Shown: positions 1 through 8,024 of the stretch, one piece after another
How the letters are laid out: the number at the start of each line of letters is the position of its first letter
Position numbering within the stretch: the first letter of the stretch is position 1
Origin: Pseudomonadota bacterium
GTDB taxonomy: Bacteria > Pseudomonadota > Alphaproteobacteria > Rhizobiales > Xanthobacteraceae
Length of the DNA: 51,097 nt
Direction of reading: 5' to 3'
Assembly: GCA_023423415.1 (NCBI GenBank)
Contig: JAFAFP010000005.1
Coordinates: 1-51,097, forward strand
Notes under the pieces: model-generated
What the model saw: the letters and a program-made list of their open reading frames with translations, nothing else
Told to the model about the DNA's origin: nothing
Database searches by the model: none
Made by a program: the position numbers and the translations under genes

Positions 1-180
1 TCCGCGGCCTTCAGCAATTCCTCGCAGCGCTGCTTCAGCGCTTCGCCGCGCTCGTAGATCTCGACCGATTCCGCGAGCGGCACCTTGCCTTCCTCGAGCC
101 GCTTGATGATCGATTCCAGTTCGTCGATCGCGCGCTCAAACGGCAGGGTCTTGATATCGGCGTGGTTGTTGTCGGCCATG
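1..180 (-). CDS. xseB: Exodeoxyribonuclease VII small subunit (partial, N-terminal 60 codons)
   Basis: Read on the minus strand, the sequence begins MADNNHADIKTLPFERAIDE and continues with the family's helical pattern (ELESIIKRLEEGKVPLAES, then YERGEALKQRCEELLKAA). XseB is a small helical subunit that binds several copies to XseA; the complex degrades single-stranded DNA into oligonucleotides. The usual length is about 80 residues, so only the C-terminus is missing, cut off by the window edge. The start at 180 is the only ATG in frame. The neighbouring histone-deacetylase-like gene on the same strand fits the common Rhizobiales order. Confidence 0.93.
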
Positions 181-263
181 TCGTCCTAGCTTTCGAATCT
201 GCAGATTATAACGTCATTCCGGAGCGTGCCGAAGGCGCAGGCTCCGCGAACGACGGGGTGCGT

Positions 264-1193
264 TTAGCCCCGCATCAGGGCGGTAACATGAGCTGACACC
301 GAGCCGGCGAGCCCCTGCAGGTCATAGCCGCCTTCCAGCGACGAGACCACGCGGCCGCCCGATTTTTTGTCCGCGAGTTCCATCAGCTTTTTGGTCGCCC
401 AGGCGAAATCGTCCTCGGTGAAATTGAGACTCGCCAGCGGATCGCGGATATGGGCGTCGAAGCCTGAGGAGATGATCACAAGGTCGGGGCCGAACGCTTC
501 GAGCCGCGGCAGGATCGTACTCTCCATAGCCTCGCGGAACTGTTCGCCGCCGTCCCCCGGTCGCAAGGGCGCATTGACGATGTTGTCGTGATCGCCGCGT
601 TCGCCCTTGGCGCCTGTGCCGGGAAAAAGCGGCATCTGGTGAGTGGAGCAATACATCACCGTCGGATCGCTCCAGAAGATCTCCTGGGTCCCGTTGCCGT
701 GATGAACGTCGAAATCGACTATGCCGACGCGGGCCAGACCATGCTTCTTCTGTGCGTAGCGTGCGGCGATGGCGACGTTATTGAACAGGCAGAAGCCCAT
801 CGGCCGGGCCGTTTCGGCATGATGGCCGGGCGGGCGTGTCGCAACGAAAACATTGTCGGCGTTTTTTGCGATGACTTCATCCACCGCCATCACCGCGCCG
901 CCGACCGCGCGCAACGCAGCCTCGAGGCTGCCCGGCGACATCGAGGTATCGCCATCGAGAGCGATCATACCTTCGCGCGGCGCGGCTTCGCGGATCGCTT
1001 CGACATATTCTCTCGGATGCGCGAGCGCGACCGTCTCGATGTCCGCCATCGGCGCCTGTTCGCGGATCAGATGGGCAAACTTCTCCTTTTCCAGCGCACT
1101 TTCGATGGCGCGCAGGCGATCGGGCCGCTCGGGATGACCGGGCGGCGTCACGTGATTGAGGCAGGCGGAATGGGCAATGAGAAGGGTTGTCAT
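264..1193 (-). CDS. Histone deacetylase family protein (acetylpolyamine amidohydrolase/AcuC type)
   Basis: A 309-residue zinc-dependent deacetylase. The fold's signature segments are visible: RPPGHHAE (active-site histidines), GFCLFNNVAIAA, DFDVHHGNGTQ (Asp and His zinc ligands) and SSGFDAH (second Asp ligand), ending with SLEGGYDL. In bacteria such enzymes remove acetyl groups from small amines or lysines; the substrate cannot be told from sequence. The ATG at 1193 (MTTLLIAHSACLNHVTPPGH) was chosen because the family begins just there; an upstream in-frame alternative adds 29 residues of poor character. It lies 83 bases downstream of xseB in transcription-opposed order on the same strand, and could be cotranscribed with it. 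Confidence 0.9.
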   Translation of the reverse strand: MTTLLIAHSACLNHVTPPGHPERPDRLRAIESALEKEKFAHLIREQAPMADIETVALAHPREYVEAIREAAPREGMIALDGDTSMSPGSLEAALRAVGGAVMAVDEVIAKNADNVFVATRPPGHHAETARPMGFCLFNNVAIAARYAQKKHGLARVGIVDFDVHHGNGTQEIFWSDPTVMYCSTHQMPLFPGTGAKGERGDHDNIVNAPLRPGDGGEQFREAMESTILPRLEAFGPDLVIISSGFDAHIRDPLASLNFTEDDFAWATKKLMELADKKSGGRVVSSLEGGYDLQGLAGSVSAHVTALMRG

Positions 1194-1227
1194 GGATGAG
1201 GTCGGTCCAGAGGGGATTGAGATGTAT

Positions 1228-2130
1228 CTATGATGTCGTGCCGGCCACCGGAACCCCTTGGAAATCGCGATATCTCGCAATCACGACGCCCGGTGGCGGT
1301 GGCGGTTCGTCAGGCGTGAAAAAGACGGGCGCGAGCGGCTGAGTCGGATCGATACGATAGTGTTCGAAATCGCGCACGCCTTCATCGTAAAGGAGGTTGT
1401 CGTCGATCAGGAAATGGCCGGTGAACGTCGCGGCCTTCTTGTTGAAGATGGCATAGGCCGCATCCGCCATGATGTCCGGCTTACGGGACATGCGCATGAT
1501 CGCATCGCCGCCGAGCAGGTTCTGGATCGCGCTGGTGGCGATGGTGGCACGCGGCCACAACGAGTTAACGGCAATGCCCTTGCTCCGCAATTCACCGGCA
1601 AGGCCCAACATCACCATGCTCATGCCGAACTTGGCCATCGAATAGGCCGTATGCGGCGCGAACCAGTGCTCCTTCATGTCGAGCGGTGGCGAGTTCATCA
1701 GGATGTGCGGGTTGTCCGCCTTCTCCAGATGCGGGATGGCGAATTTCGACACCATGAACGTGCCGCGCGCATTGACGCCGTTCATCAGATCGAAGCGGCG
1801 CATGTCGGTGTTTTCCACCGTCGTTACTTGAACCGCGCTGGCATTGTTGACCACGATATCGATGCCGCCGAACGTTTCCACCGTCCGGGTGATGCCGGCT
1901 TTCACTGACTCTTCGTCGCGCACATCAACCACCAGTGGCAAGGCGCGGCCGCCCGCTTTGACGATCTCCTCCGCGGCGGTGTGAATCGTGCCCGGCAGCT
2001 TCGGATGCGGCGTGTCGGTCTTGGCGGCAATCGCGATATTGGCGCCATCGCGGGCCGCTTTCAGCGCGATCGCAAGGCCGATCCCGCGTGACGCGCCGGT
2101 GATGAAAAGTGTCTTGCCCTTCAGGGACAT
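1228..2130 (-). CDS. SDR family NAD(P)-dependent oxidoreductase (HSDL2-like)
   Basis: A 300-residue short-chain dehydrogenase. The N-terminal nucleotide-binding motif TGASRGIG is at about residues 11-18, NNAS follows in the central sheet, and the catalytic Ser-Tyr-Lys set is seen as NSPP followed by YSMAK. The unusual insert LDMKEHWFAPHTAY before the catalytic Tyr and the C-terminal segment with FLIDDNLLYDEGV match the hydroxysteroid dehydrogenase-like 2 (HSDL2) subgroup, which is associated with lipid metabolism. The real substrate is unknown. The gene diverges from the dioxygenase gene at 2285 across about 150 bases that should hold both promoters. Confidence 0.88.
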   Translation of the reverse strand: MSLKGKTLFITGASRGIGLAIALKAARDGANIAIAAKTDTPHPKLPGTIHTAAEEIVKAGGRALPLVVDVRDEESVKAGITRTVETFGGIDIVVNNASAVQVTTVENTDMRRFDLMNGVNARGTFMVSKFAIPHLEKADNPHILMNSPPLDMKEHWFAPHTAYSMAKFGMSMVMLGLAGELRSKGIAVNSLWPRATIATSAIQNLLGGDAIMRMSRKPDIMADAAYAIFNKKAATFTGHFLIDDNLLYDEGVRDFEHYRIDPTQPLAPVFFTPDEPPPPPGVVIARYRDFQGVPVAGTTS

Positions 2131-2284
2131 AGCCGACCTCCAACAAAGCGCGATGGGACATGGCCGAGGGGCTCAAGTCAATGTTTCTTCCGGGCTTGCC
2201 GGAGCAATCGAGGAACAAGATTTACTGGCGTGATTTGTTTGTCAGTCTTACATGCGACGCAAAGACTCTAACTGCGGATCTCCC

Positions 2285-3232
2285 ATGCAACTCACCGGCA
2301 TCCATCATCTCACTGCGGTATCGGCTAGGGCGCCGGAGAACCTGCGCTTCTATACGCAGGTGATGGGCATGCGGCTGATCAAGAAGACGGTGAACCAGGA
2401 TGATGTGTCGGCCTACCATCTGTTCTATGGCGATGGATTGGCATCGCCCGGCAGCGATCTCACCTTCTTTGACTTTTCTGTCGGGACTGAGCGGCGAGGC
2501 AACAATACCATCACACGCACCGGTTTACGCATTGCGGGGCACGACACATTGAAATGGTGGCGCAAGCATCTGGAGGAGGCCGGCGTCAAAGTCGGCGAGA
2601 TCGCCGAGCGCGATGGGCGTTTCACGCTCGATTTCGAGGATCCGGAAGGACAGCGGCTGAGTCTGATCGATGACGGCGGGCATGGAGCGGCGCATCCATG
2701 GGCGAAGAGCCCGATCCCGACCGAGCATCAGATCCGTGGCCTCGGTCCGATCACCATGACGGTGCCGGACGTGACTCCGACCGATATCGTGCTGCGCGAG
2801 TTGATGTTCATGCGGCATGAACGGAGCTATGCGCTGCCGGAATCGGATTCCGACGTCGTGCACGTGTATGAAATGGGCGAGGGCGGTCCGGCTGCCGAAT
2901 TGCATGTAGCGGTGCGGCCGAACCTGCCGGCGGCGCAGCCCGGAGCCGGCGGCGTGCATCATGTCGCGTTCCGCACACCGAACCGCGCTGAATACGATGA
3001 ATGGGCCGAGCGCCTGCGCAAGCTGCGTGTGCCGAACAGCGGCAAGGTCAATCGCTTCTATTTCGAGTCGCTGTATTTCCGCGAGCCGAATGGAGTTCTG
3101 TTCGAGATCGCGACCGACGGGCCGGGCTTCGCATCTGACGAGCCGATGGAATCGCTGGGCGAGAAACTGTCGCTGCCGCCGTTTCTGGAAAAGCGGCGCA
3201 AAGAGATTGAGGCGGGGCTGAAGCCTTTGTGA
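2285..3232 (+). CDS. Ring-cleaving dioxygenase, VOC superfamily
   Basis: A 315-residue protein made of paired glyoxalase/VOC modules. Metal ligands typical of the PcpA/LinE/MhqO group can be seen: His in TGIHHLTAVSA at the N-terminus, His in GGVHHVAFRTPN in the second half and Glu in NGVLFEIATDGPGF. Family members use Fe(II) to open hydroquinone-type rings. The start MQLTGIHHLT at 2285 is chosen because the first metal-binding strand starts immediately; an in-frame upstream start at 2252 adds eleven unlikely residues. No obvious operon partner. Confidence 0.88.
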   Translation: MQLTGIHHLTAVSARAPENLRFYTQVMGMRLIKKTVNQDDVSAYHLFYGDGLASPGSDLTFFDFSVGTERRGNNTITRTGLRIAGHDTLKWWRKHLEEAGVKVGEIAERDGRFTLDFEDPEGQRLSLIDDGGHGAAHPWAKSPIPTEHQIRGLGPITMTVPDVTPTDIVLRELMFMRHERSYALPESDSDVVHVYEMGEGGPAAELHVAVRPNLPAAQPGAGGVHHVAFRTPNRAEYDEWAERLRKLRVPNSGKVNRFYFESLYFREPNGVLFEIATDGPGFASDEPMESLGEKLSLPPFLEKRRKEIEAGLKPL

Positions 3233-3235
3233 CTT

Positions 3236-3380
3236 CTTCCTTCTCCCTGCTTTAGCGGGGAGAAGGTGGCGAGCATCGAAGATGCGAGCCGGATGAGGGG
3301 CGTGTCCGGAAAAGCCCCTCACCCGATTTACTTCGCTACGCTCGCAAATCGACCTCTCTCGCTAAAGCGGGGAGAGGTAA
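3236..3380. repeat. REP-like palindromic element between convergent genes
   Basis: Nested inverted repeats fill the gap between the convergent dioxygenase and enoyl-CoA hydratase genes. CTTCTCCC...GGGGAGAAG flanks GCTTTAGC at the left end, CCTCTC...GAGAGG flanks GCTAAAGC at the right end, and the middle holds GATGAGGGG...CCCCTCA arms. The two ends are inverted copies of one another around the GCTTTAGC core. Elements of this style are common between genes in Bradyrhizobium relatives. It may also serve as a two-way transcription stop. Its copy number in the genome cannot be judged here. Confidence 0.7.
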
Positions 3381-3383
3381 AGG

Positions 3384-4139
3384 CTAGACTTTCTTCCTCG
3401 CGAAAAACGCCTCGAACGCCGCTTGCGCTTCCTTTGACTGCAAGCGCTCGCGGAAAAAATCCGCTTCGGTGTCGATGCGTTCGATGATCTCGTCCGGCGC
3501 GCCGCGCATCAGGCGACGCGATGCGAGCACAGCCTCCGGCGGAAGTCTGGAGATCTTCTGCGCTGCCTCCAGCGCGCGCTGATCCACATCGGCGCTTTCG
3601 GCAATTGCATTGACGAGACCTGCCGTCATCGCGCCCTGTGTATCCAGCGGTTCGCCCATGACCAGCAGCGCGAAAGCACGGCGTGGTCCCATCAAACCCG
3701 GCGCGAGCAGAGACGAAGCAGCCTCCGGCACAAGGCCGAGATTGACGAATGGCGTGGCGAAGCGCGCGTCACGCGATGCGATCACATAGTCGCAATGTAG
3801 CAGCATGGTCGTGCCGACGCCGATGGCGAGACCGTTCACCGCTGCCACTAGCGGTTTCTCGCACGATGCAAGTGCATAGAGAAAACGCAGCACGGAGTCG
3901 CCGAGGCCTTCTCCCGATGCGGCTGCCTGCCGGAATTCCTCGAGATCGTTGCCGGCACAGAATGCGCCAGGGAGGCCGGTGATCAGAACGCAGTGAATGC
4001 TGTGCGAGGTCTTGATGCCGGTCAGCGCCGACGCCATCGCGTCGTACATGCCGGCCGTCAGCGCGTTCTTCTTGTCCGGACGATTAATGCGGATGATGCG
4101 GACTGCGCCATCGTCGGTAACGTTGATATGAGGCGACAT
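3384..4139 (-). CDS. Enoyl-CoA hydratase/isomerase family protein
   Basis: A 251-residue crotonase-fold protein. It shows the first core strand RIIRINRPDKKNALTAGM, the oxyanion-hole segment LPGAFCAGNDLEEF, and the second oxyanion region AVNGLAIGVGTTMLLHCDYVIAS. It probably adds water to, or isomerises, 2-enoyl-CoA in beta-oxidation. The active-site Glu expected after the second oxyanion loop (LGLVPEAASS) is present. The start at 4139 (MSPHINVTD) lies one base beyond the stop of the upstream acyl-CoA dehydrogenase gene, so the pair is probably one operon and the two enzymes catalyse consecutive beta-oxidation steps. Confidence 0.9.
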   Translation of the reverse strand: MSPHINVTDDGAVRIIRINRPDKKNALTAGMYDAMASALTGIKTSHSIHCVLITGLPGAFCAGNDLEEFRQAAASGEGLGDSVLRFLYALASCEKPLVAAVNGLAIGVGTTMLLHCDYVIASRDARFATPFVNLGLVPEAASSLLAPGLMGPRRAFALLVMGEPLDTQGAMTAGLVNAIAESADVDQRALEAAQKISRLPPEAVLASRRLMRGAPDEIIERIDTEADFFRERLQSKEAQAAFEAFFARKKV

Positions 4140-4140
4140 G

Positions 4141-5925
4141 TCAGGCCGCATCCCCCGGCAGCGGCGCGGTGTTCACCGAGGCCGCCGCTTCCGTGACAGT
4201 CGTTTCGAGACCGGAATTCTGCACGGCAATGTTCTCTGCGAAAAAGCGCGTCGTGGCGATGCGGTCGGTGCTGGTTTGGTTGTCACCCAGCCGGATCGCT
4301 GCGAGGGCTTCATTGGCGAGCAAACAGCCGCCGGTCGCATTGGCGAACAGCCGCAGATAAGGGGTCGCACCGGCAAGCACCGCCCGTGTATCGGAAGCAA
4401 GCTGCGTCATGAGCCATGCCGTCGCGCGTTCGAGGCTGTCGATCGCATCGGTGAGCCGCGTGGCGGTCGCGCCGAATGCCGGATCATTGGTATCCTTCAC
4501 GCGCTTGGCAATGTCGCGCAGTTCCTTGATGAACGCCTTGACCGTCGCGCCGCCGCTCAGCGGCAACTTACGCGTGACGAGATCGATCGCCTGGATGCCG
4601 TTGGTGCCTTCATAGATCGCGGCAATGCGCGCATCGCGATAATGCTGCGCCGCGCCGGTTTCCTCGATGAAGCCCATGCCGCCATGCACCTGGATGCCGA
4701 GCGAGGCGACATCGATGCCGATGTCGGTGGAGAAAGCCTTGGCGATCGGCGTGAGCAGGGCTGCGCGCTCGGCGGCGGCCTTGCGGGCGTCCGCATCCTT
4801 GGCTTGATGCGAGCGATCGAGCGCGATCGCGGTGGCATAGCAGATCGCACGTGCGCTTTGAGTCAACGCGCGCATGGTCAGCAGCATGCGGCGCACATCG
4901 GCATGTTCGACGATCGGCACGGGTGCCGCGCTGTTCGCTCCGTCGCCGCGACCCTGTTTGCGCTCGCGCGCATATTGCAGCGCTTGCTGCGTCGCGCGTT
5001 CGGCGATGGCGACACCCTGGAGACCGACCATCAGTCGCGCTTCGTTCATCATCGTGAACATGCAAGCCATGCCGGCATGTTCCTTGCCGATCAGATAGCC
5101 TGTGGCTCCGCCCTCGTCACCATAAACCATGGTGCAGGTCGGCGACGCATGTATACCCATCTTATGCTCGAGAGAATGGGCGCGTACATCATTACGTTTG
5201 CCGAGCTTCCCGTCTTCTTCGAGCATGAATTTCGGTACGAGGAACAGGGATATCCCCTTGGTGCCGGGCGGCGCATCGGGCAGGCGTGCCAGGACGAAAT
5301 GGATGATGTTGTCGGTGAGGTCATGCTCGCCATAGGTGATGAAGATCTTCTGCCCGAACAGACGATAGGTGCCGTCCGCATTGCGCTCGGCGCGTGCCCG
5401 CAACGCGCCGACATCGGAGCCGGCCTGTGGCTCGGTGAGCTGCATTGTGCCCATCCATTCGCCGCTGATCAGCTTCGGCAGATAGGTTGTCTTCAGTTCG
5501 TCGTTGCCATGCAGGGCCAGTGCATCGATGCCGGCCATGGTCAGCAACGGGCCGAGGCCGAAAGCCATCGACGCAGAATTCCACATTTCGACGCAGGCGG
5601 CGTTCAATGCCCGCGGCAGAGCCTGTCCGCCCCAGTCGGCGGGCGAGGCGACGCCATTCCACCCTGCGGCAGCCCAGGCCGTGTAAGCCTCTTTCCAGCC
5701 GGGCGGCATGATCACATGGCCGTCCTTCAGCGGGGTGCCGTGCCTGTCGCCGACCACATTCAGGGGGGCGATCACGTCGCCCGCGAATCGGCCGGCTTCG
5801 TCCAGGATGGCGTCGAGATCGTCCGGTCCGAGATCGCCGTAAAGACCCTGCGACAGGGCGTCATTCATGCCTGCGCCATGCTTCAGCGCGAAGGCAATGT
5901 CGGCAACTGGCGCGCGATAGGACAT
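4141..5925 (-). CDS. Acyl-CoA dehydrogenase, DmdC-like (594 aa)
   Basis: A long acyl-CoA dehydrogenase with the extra N-terminal and C-terminal regions of the DmdC (3-methylmercaptopropionyl-CoA dehydrogenase)/YngJ group. Visible signatures are MQLTEPQAGSDVGALR and YGEHDLTDNIIHFVLAR, both around the flavin site, and QVHGGMGFIEET with IYEGTNGIQAIDLV in the C-terminal helical domain. FAD-dependent oxidation makes the 2,3-double bond that the next enzyme hydrates. The exact substrate is not determinable; many members oxidise ordinary or branched acyl-CoAs. The start MSYRAPVADI at 5925 matches the family N-terminus; an upstream in-frame start adds 19 residues. Confidence 0.9.
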   Translation of the reverse strand: MSYRAPVADIAFALKHGAGMNDALSQGLYGDLGPDDLDAILDEAGRFAGDVIAPLNVVGDRHGTPLKDGHVIMPPGWKEAYTAWAAAGWNGVASPADWGGQALPRALNAACVEMWNSASMAFGLGPLLTMAGIDALALHGNDELKTTYLPKLISGEWMGTMQLTEPQAGSDVGALRARAERNADGTYRLFGQKIFITYGEHDLTDNIIHFVLARLPDAPPGTKGISLFLVPKFMLEEDGKLGKRNDVRAHSLEHKMGIHASPTCTMVYGDEGGATGYLIGKEHAGMACMFTMMNEARLMVGLQGVAIAERATQQALQYARERKQGRGDGANSAAPVPIVEHADVRRMLLTMRALTQSARAICYATAIALDRSHQAKDADARKAAAERAALLTPIAKAFSTDIGIDVASLGIQVHGGMGFIEETGAAQHYRDARIAAIYEGTNGIQAIDLVTRKLPLSGGATVKAFIKELRDIAKRVKDTNDPAFGATATRLTDAIDSLERATAWLMTQLASDTRAVLAGATPYLRLFANATGGCLLANEALAAIRLGDNQTSTDRIATTRFFAENIAVQNSGLETTVTEAAASVNTAPLPGDAA

Positions 5926-6145
5926 GAAGGCACTCTCCGGGCGCAGTTTAAGGGACCCGTTAACGGCTAGAGCAGCGGGCAAGGGGCGTCAATCGGGGCA
6001 TCAATGGAGGTTTGCCGGCGGTAGCCGACGTCAAAATCGCCGGCCGGTTCGGATCACAGCTTCGCCCGAGACACCGCTGGAAGGTCATTTTAGACATTGC
6101 GATGCACGGGAGCCGCCGCTAGAACCTTGGCCTTCCCGACACTGC

Positions 6146-6220
6146 TGGGGCGTAGCCAAGTGGTAAGGCAGCGGATTTTGATTCCGCCATTCCCTGGTTC
6201 GAATCCAGGCGCCCCAGCCA
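6146..6220 (+). tRNA. tRNA-Gln (anticodon TTG), prophage integration site
   Basis: The acceptor arms TGGGGCG and CGCCCCA pair perfectly, a 3' CCA is encoded, the anticodon loop TTTTGAT sits on a CGGAT/ATTCCG stem giving anticodon TTG, and the T-loop GGTTCGAATCC is intact. The discriminator base is G. The integrase gene ends 95 bases downstream and everything after it is phage-like, so the 3' part of this tRNA is the likely attachment core, with the gene restored by the incoming element. Confidence 0.97.
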
Positions 6221-6314
6221 GAAAGTCCGATTTTATTGACGTTTTCGCATCGGCCTGTTCGGACCGCGTAGAACAGAGAGCGAATTCCGGTCGCACAAAA
6301 GCCGGCACAGTGCA

Positions 6315-7466
6315 TCACGCCGTTCCTCTTGTGTTCGTTGATGAAATCGCTGATTTGGCCTTCTCGGCAGCGGCGACTTCCGATTCAGGCGCCGCACAAA
6401 TTCCGGCACGCGCCAGGCGCTGCTCGACCTCCAGAAACGCGTAAGCTTTCTGGGTCTGCACAACAGTCAAATGACCCAGTTGGGCCTGCGCCATTTCGAT
6501 CGACCATCCATGCTCCTGCAGCAGCCGGCAGCCGTGCGTGCGCCGAAGGTCATGCCACCGCACATCCCTGATCTTGGCTCGCTTGGCTGCGGCCTTGAAA
6601 CCGCGATCGAGGTGGCGGAATTTCACGCCATCGCGATGCCAGAAAACGTAAGGCGATTTGATGTGGCGCGGCAGATTGGCGATGCTCACGATGGCCGGCT
6701 CGAAAAGCACCACGTCGCGCGATCGCCTTCCCTTGGTGCGGGCCGCAGGCAGTCGGATCAGCCGCGCTGGCAGGTCAACGTCATTCCAGGTGAGATCGAA
6801 TAGCTCCCGCAGGCGCAAGCCTGAATGGATTGCGACGACGATGGCGGCCTGCAGCATGAGATCGTTACGAGGGCCGGTCGCGCTGCGCTTCGCGTTGCGA
6901 CGTTGCCCATCATGGCGCGGTTTGGCCGCTGCGATGAGCGCTGCTTCCTCGACTTTGGTCAGGTAACGTTTGCGCGCCTCGTTCTCCTTGAGGCCACGCT
7001 TCTTGGCGCGTTTCAAGAATGGACCAACCGGATTATGTTCGACGATCTCGCGCTCGATGGCGAAGCTGAAAAGTGATGACAGACACGCGAGATCGCGCCG
7101 CACCGTTGGTGCGGCTGCGCCTTCACTCCGTCTTGCTGTCTCAAACTCTACAAGGTCGGCTGAGCCGATCGCCCCTAACATCTTCTGTCCAAGTAGCCTG
7201 TCCAGATGTGAGAGTGATACGCCGTAACGTCGTGCAGACTGAAATTTGATATTCGGCAGATGCTCTTGAATGAAACGATCCGCAATGACATTCAGCGAGA
7301 CGTCTTGTTTTTCGCCCCAGCGCGATCCTTCTAGCTGCTCAATCCATTTCGCAAGACGCTTGCGAGCGAGGCTTTCAGATCGCGTCTCGAGTGACTGTCG
7401 AAATTCTTGTCCATTCCGCTGGGCGCGACCCCACCAGGTCTTGCCACGCTTGTATATCCCGGCCAT
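6315..7466 (-). CDS. int: Tyrosine-type site-specific integrase
   Basis: A 383-residue phage integrase. The N-terminus (GIYKRGKTWWGRAQRNGQEF) is an AP2-like arm-binding domain, a SAM-like core-binding helix bundle follows at about residues 55-145, and the catalytic domain carries Arg218 (SGLRLRE), Lys245, His305 and Arg308 (HDLRRTHG), His332 (QLGHL) and the nucleophile Tyr342 (AYAFLE). All catalytic residues are present, so it should be active. The start at 7466 is preferred because MAGIYKRGKTWW is the common N-terminus; an upstream in-frame start exists at 7496. The gene overlaps the excisionase-like gene by 136 bases, which suggests coupled control. Confidence 0.96.
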   Translation of the reverse strand: MAGIYKRGKTWWGRAQRNGQEFRQSLETRSESLARKRLAKWIEQLEGSRWGEKQDVSLNVIADRFIQEHLPNIKFQSARRYGVSLSHLDRLLGQKMLGAIGSADLVEFETARRSEGAAAPTVRRDLACLSSLFSFAIEREIVEHNPVGPFLKRAKKRGLKENEARKRYLTKVEEAALIAAAKPRHDGQRRNAKRSATGPRNDLMLQAAIVVAIHSGLRLRELFDLTWNDVDLPARLIRLPAARTKGRRSRDVVLFEPAIVSIANLPRHIKSPYVFWHRDGVKFRHLDRGFKAAAKRAKIRDVRWHDLRRTHGCRLLQEHGWSIEMAQAQLGHLTVVQTQKAYAFLEVEQRLARAGICAAPESEVAAAEKAKSAISSTNTRGTA

Positions 7467-7657
7467 GACGCAACTCTCCGGCTTTGATTGTTCCACCAGC
7501 GCAAAAACACAGCGTGATCAAAAACCCAGCTTCCTTTCGGCCCGCTGGGCTGCCGTGCACCTGGGACTTTGCCCTGCGCCGCAAGCCTGATCCAGTAGCG
7601 CGTGGAGAAGCCGAATTCCTTTGCGATTTCTGCAGCCTTGACGTAGCGAGCGCTCAT
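7331..7657 (-). CDS. Excisionase-like helix-turn-helix protein
   Basis: A 108-residue protein whose N-terminal 60 residues form a winged-helix pattern of the MerR/excisionase kind (YVKAAEIAKEFGFSTRYWIR, then LAAQGKVPGARQ and a tryptophan-rich wing, WVFDHAVFLRWW). Such proteins bend attachment-site DNA and direct the integrase toward excision. The C-terminal third overlaps the integrase start in another frame. The ATG at 7657 shares bases with the stop of the preceding Cys-rich gene (TGATG), indicating translational coupling in a leftward operon. The role is inferred from position and helix pattern. Confidence 0.72.
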   Translation of the reverse strand: MSARYVKAAEIAKEFGFSTRYWIRLAAQGKVPGARQPSGPKGSWVFDHAVFLRWWNNQSRRVASWPGYTSVARPGGVAPSGMDKNFDSHSRRDLKASLASVLRNGLSS

Positions 7658-7836
7658 CACATCGCCCTCGCGTTGCGCATCGTGATCTTGTGGCGCCCGA
7701 TCTCGTCGAATTCGCCGTCTCCGTCGCCGTCGCGGCACCAATCAGCGTAGTGGTCCGCACACAGGAATTCACTGCCCGCCTTGCGCTCGCCGGGCTCGCC
7801 ACACGGTTTACGATCGCAGGGGCGGGACTTGGTCAT
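7657..7836 (-). CDS. Small Cys-rich, acidic hypothetical protein (59 aa)
   Basis: Translation from the ATG at 7836 begins MTKSRPCDRKPCGEPGE and continues EFLCADHYADWCRDGDGDGE. Four cysteines (7, 12, 26, 34) and His29 could form a small zinc knuckle, followed by an Asp/Gly-rich stretch. A good ribosome site (TAGGGAG) precedes the ATG and the stop overlaps the next start. No function is recognised; zinc binding is inferred from cysteine spacing only. Confidence 0.7.
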   Translation of the reverse strand: MTKSRPCDRKPCGEPGERKAGSEFLCADHYADWCRDGDGDGEFDEIGRHKITMRNARAM

Positions 7837-7910
7837 AGGACATCTCCCTAGGCACGCTTGCGCTCGTGTCTCGCTTTCGTCATCCTGAAGCAGGAGGAAG
7901 CAGCGTAGCC

Positions 7911-8024
7911 ATGACGAACGGTGACAAGCCGAGCAGGCCTAATCCGCCACCGCCGCCGACCGATACGGACGAGCGCCGCGGAGGTTATCCAATTCCACCA
8001 CCTCCACCGCGCCCGCGACGCTAA
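7911..8024 (+). CDS. Proline-rich micro-protein (37 aa)
   Basis: The reading MTNGDKPSRPNPPPPPTDTD continues ERRGGYPIPPPPPRPRR and ends in TAA. It has two five-proline runs and a basic tail. A perfect AGGAGG lies 13 bases upstream of the ATG, which is the main support. Its last four bases overlap the end of the convergent membrane-protein gene. No homologous family is recognised. Proline runs of this kind can bind partner proteins or dimerise; a role with the adjacent membrane protein is speculation. Confidence 0.5.
   Translation: MTNGDKPSRPNPPPPPTDTDERRGGYPIPPPPPRPRR

Noticed and set aside
4138..5970. A 610-codon open frame opposite the acyl-CoA dehydrogenase
   Set aside because: It mirrors the codon pattern of the true gene and its translation (many His, Arg and Gly) matches no protein style.
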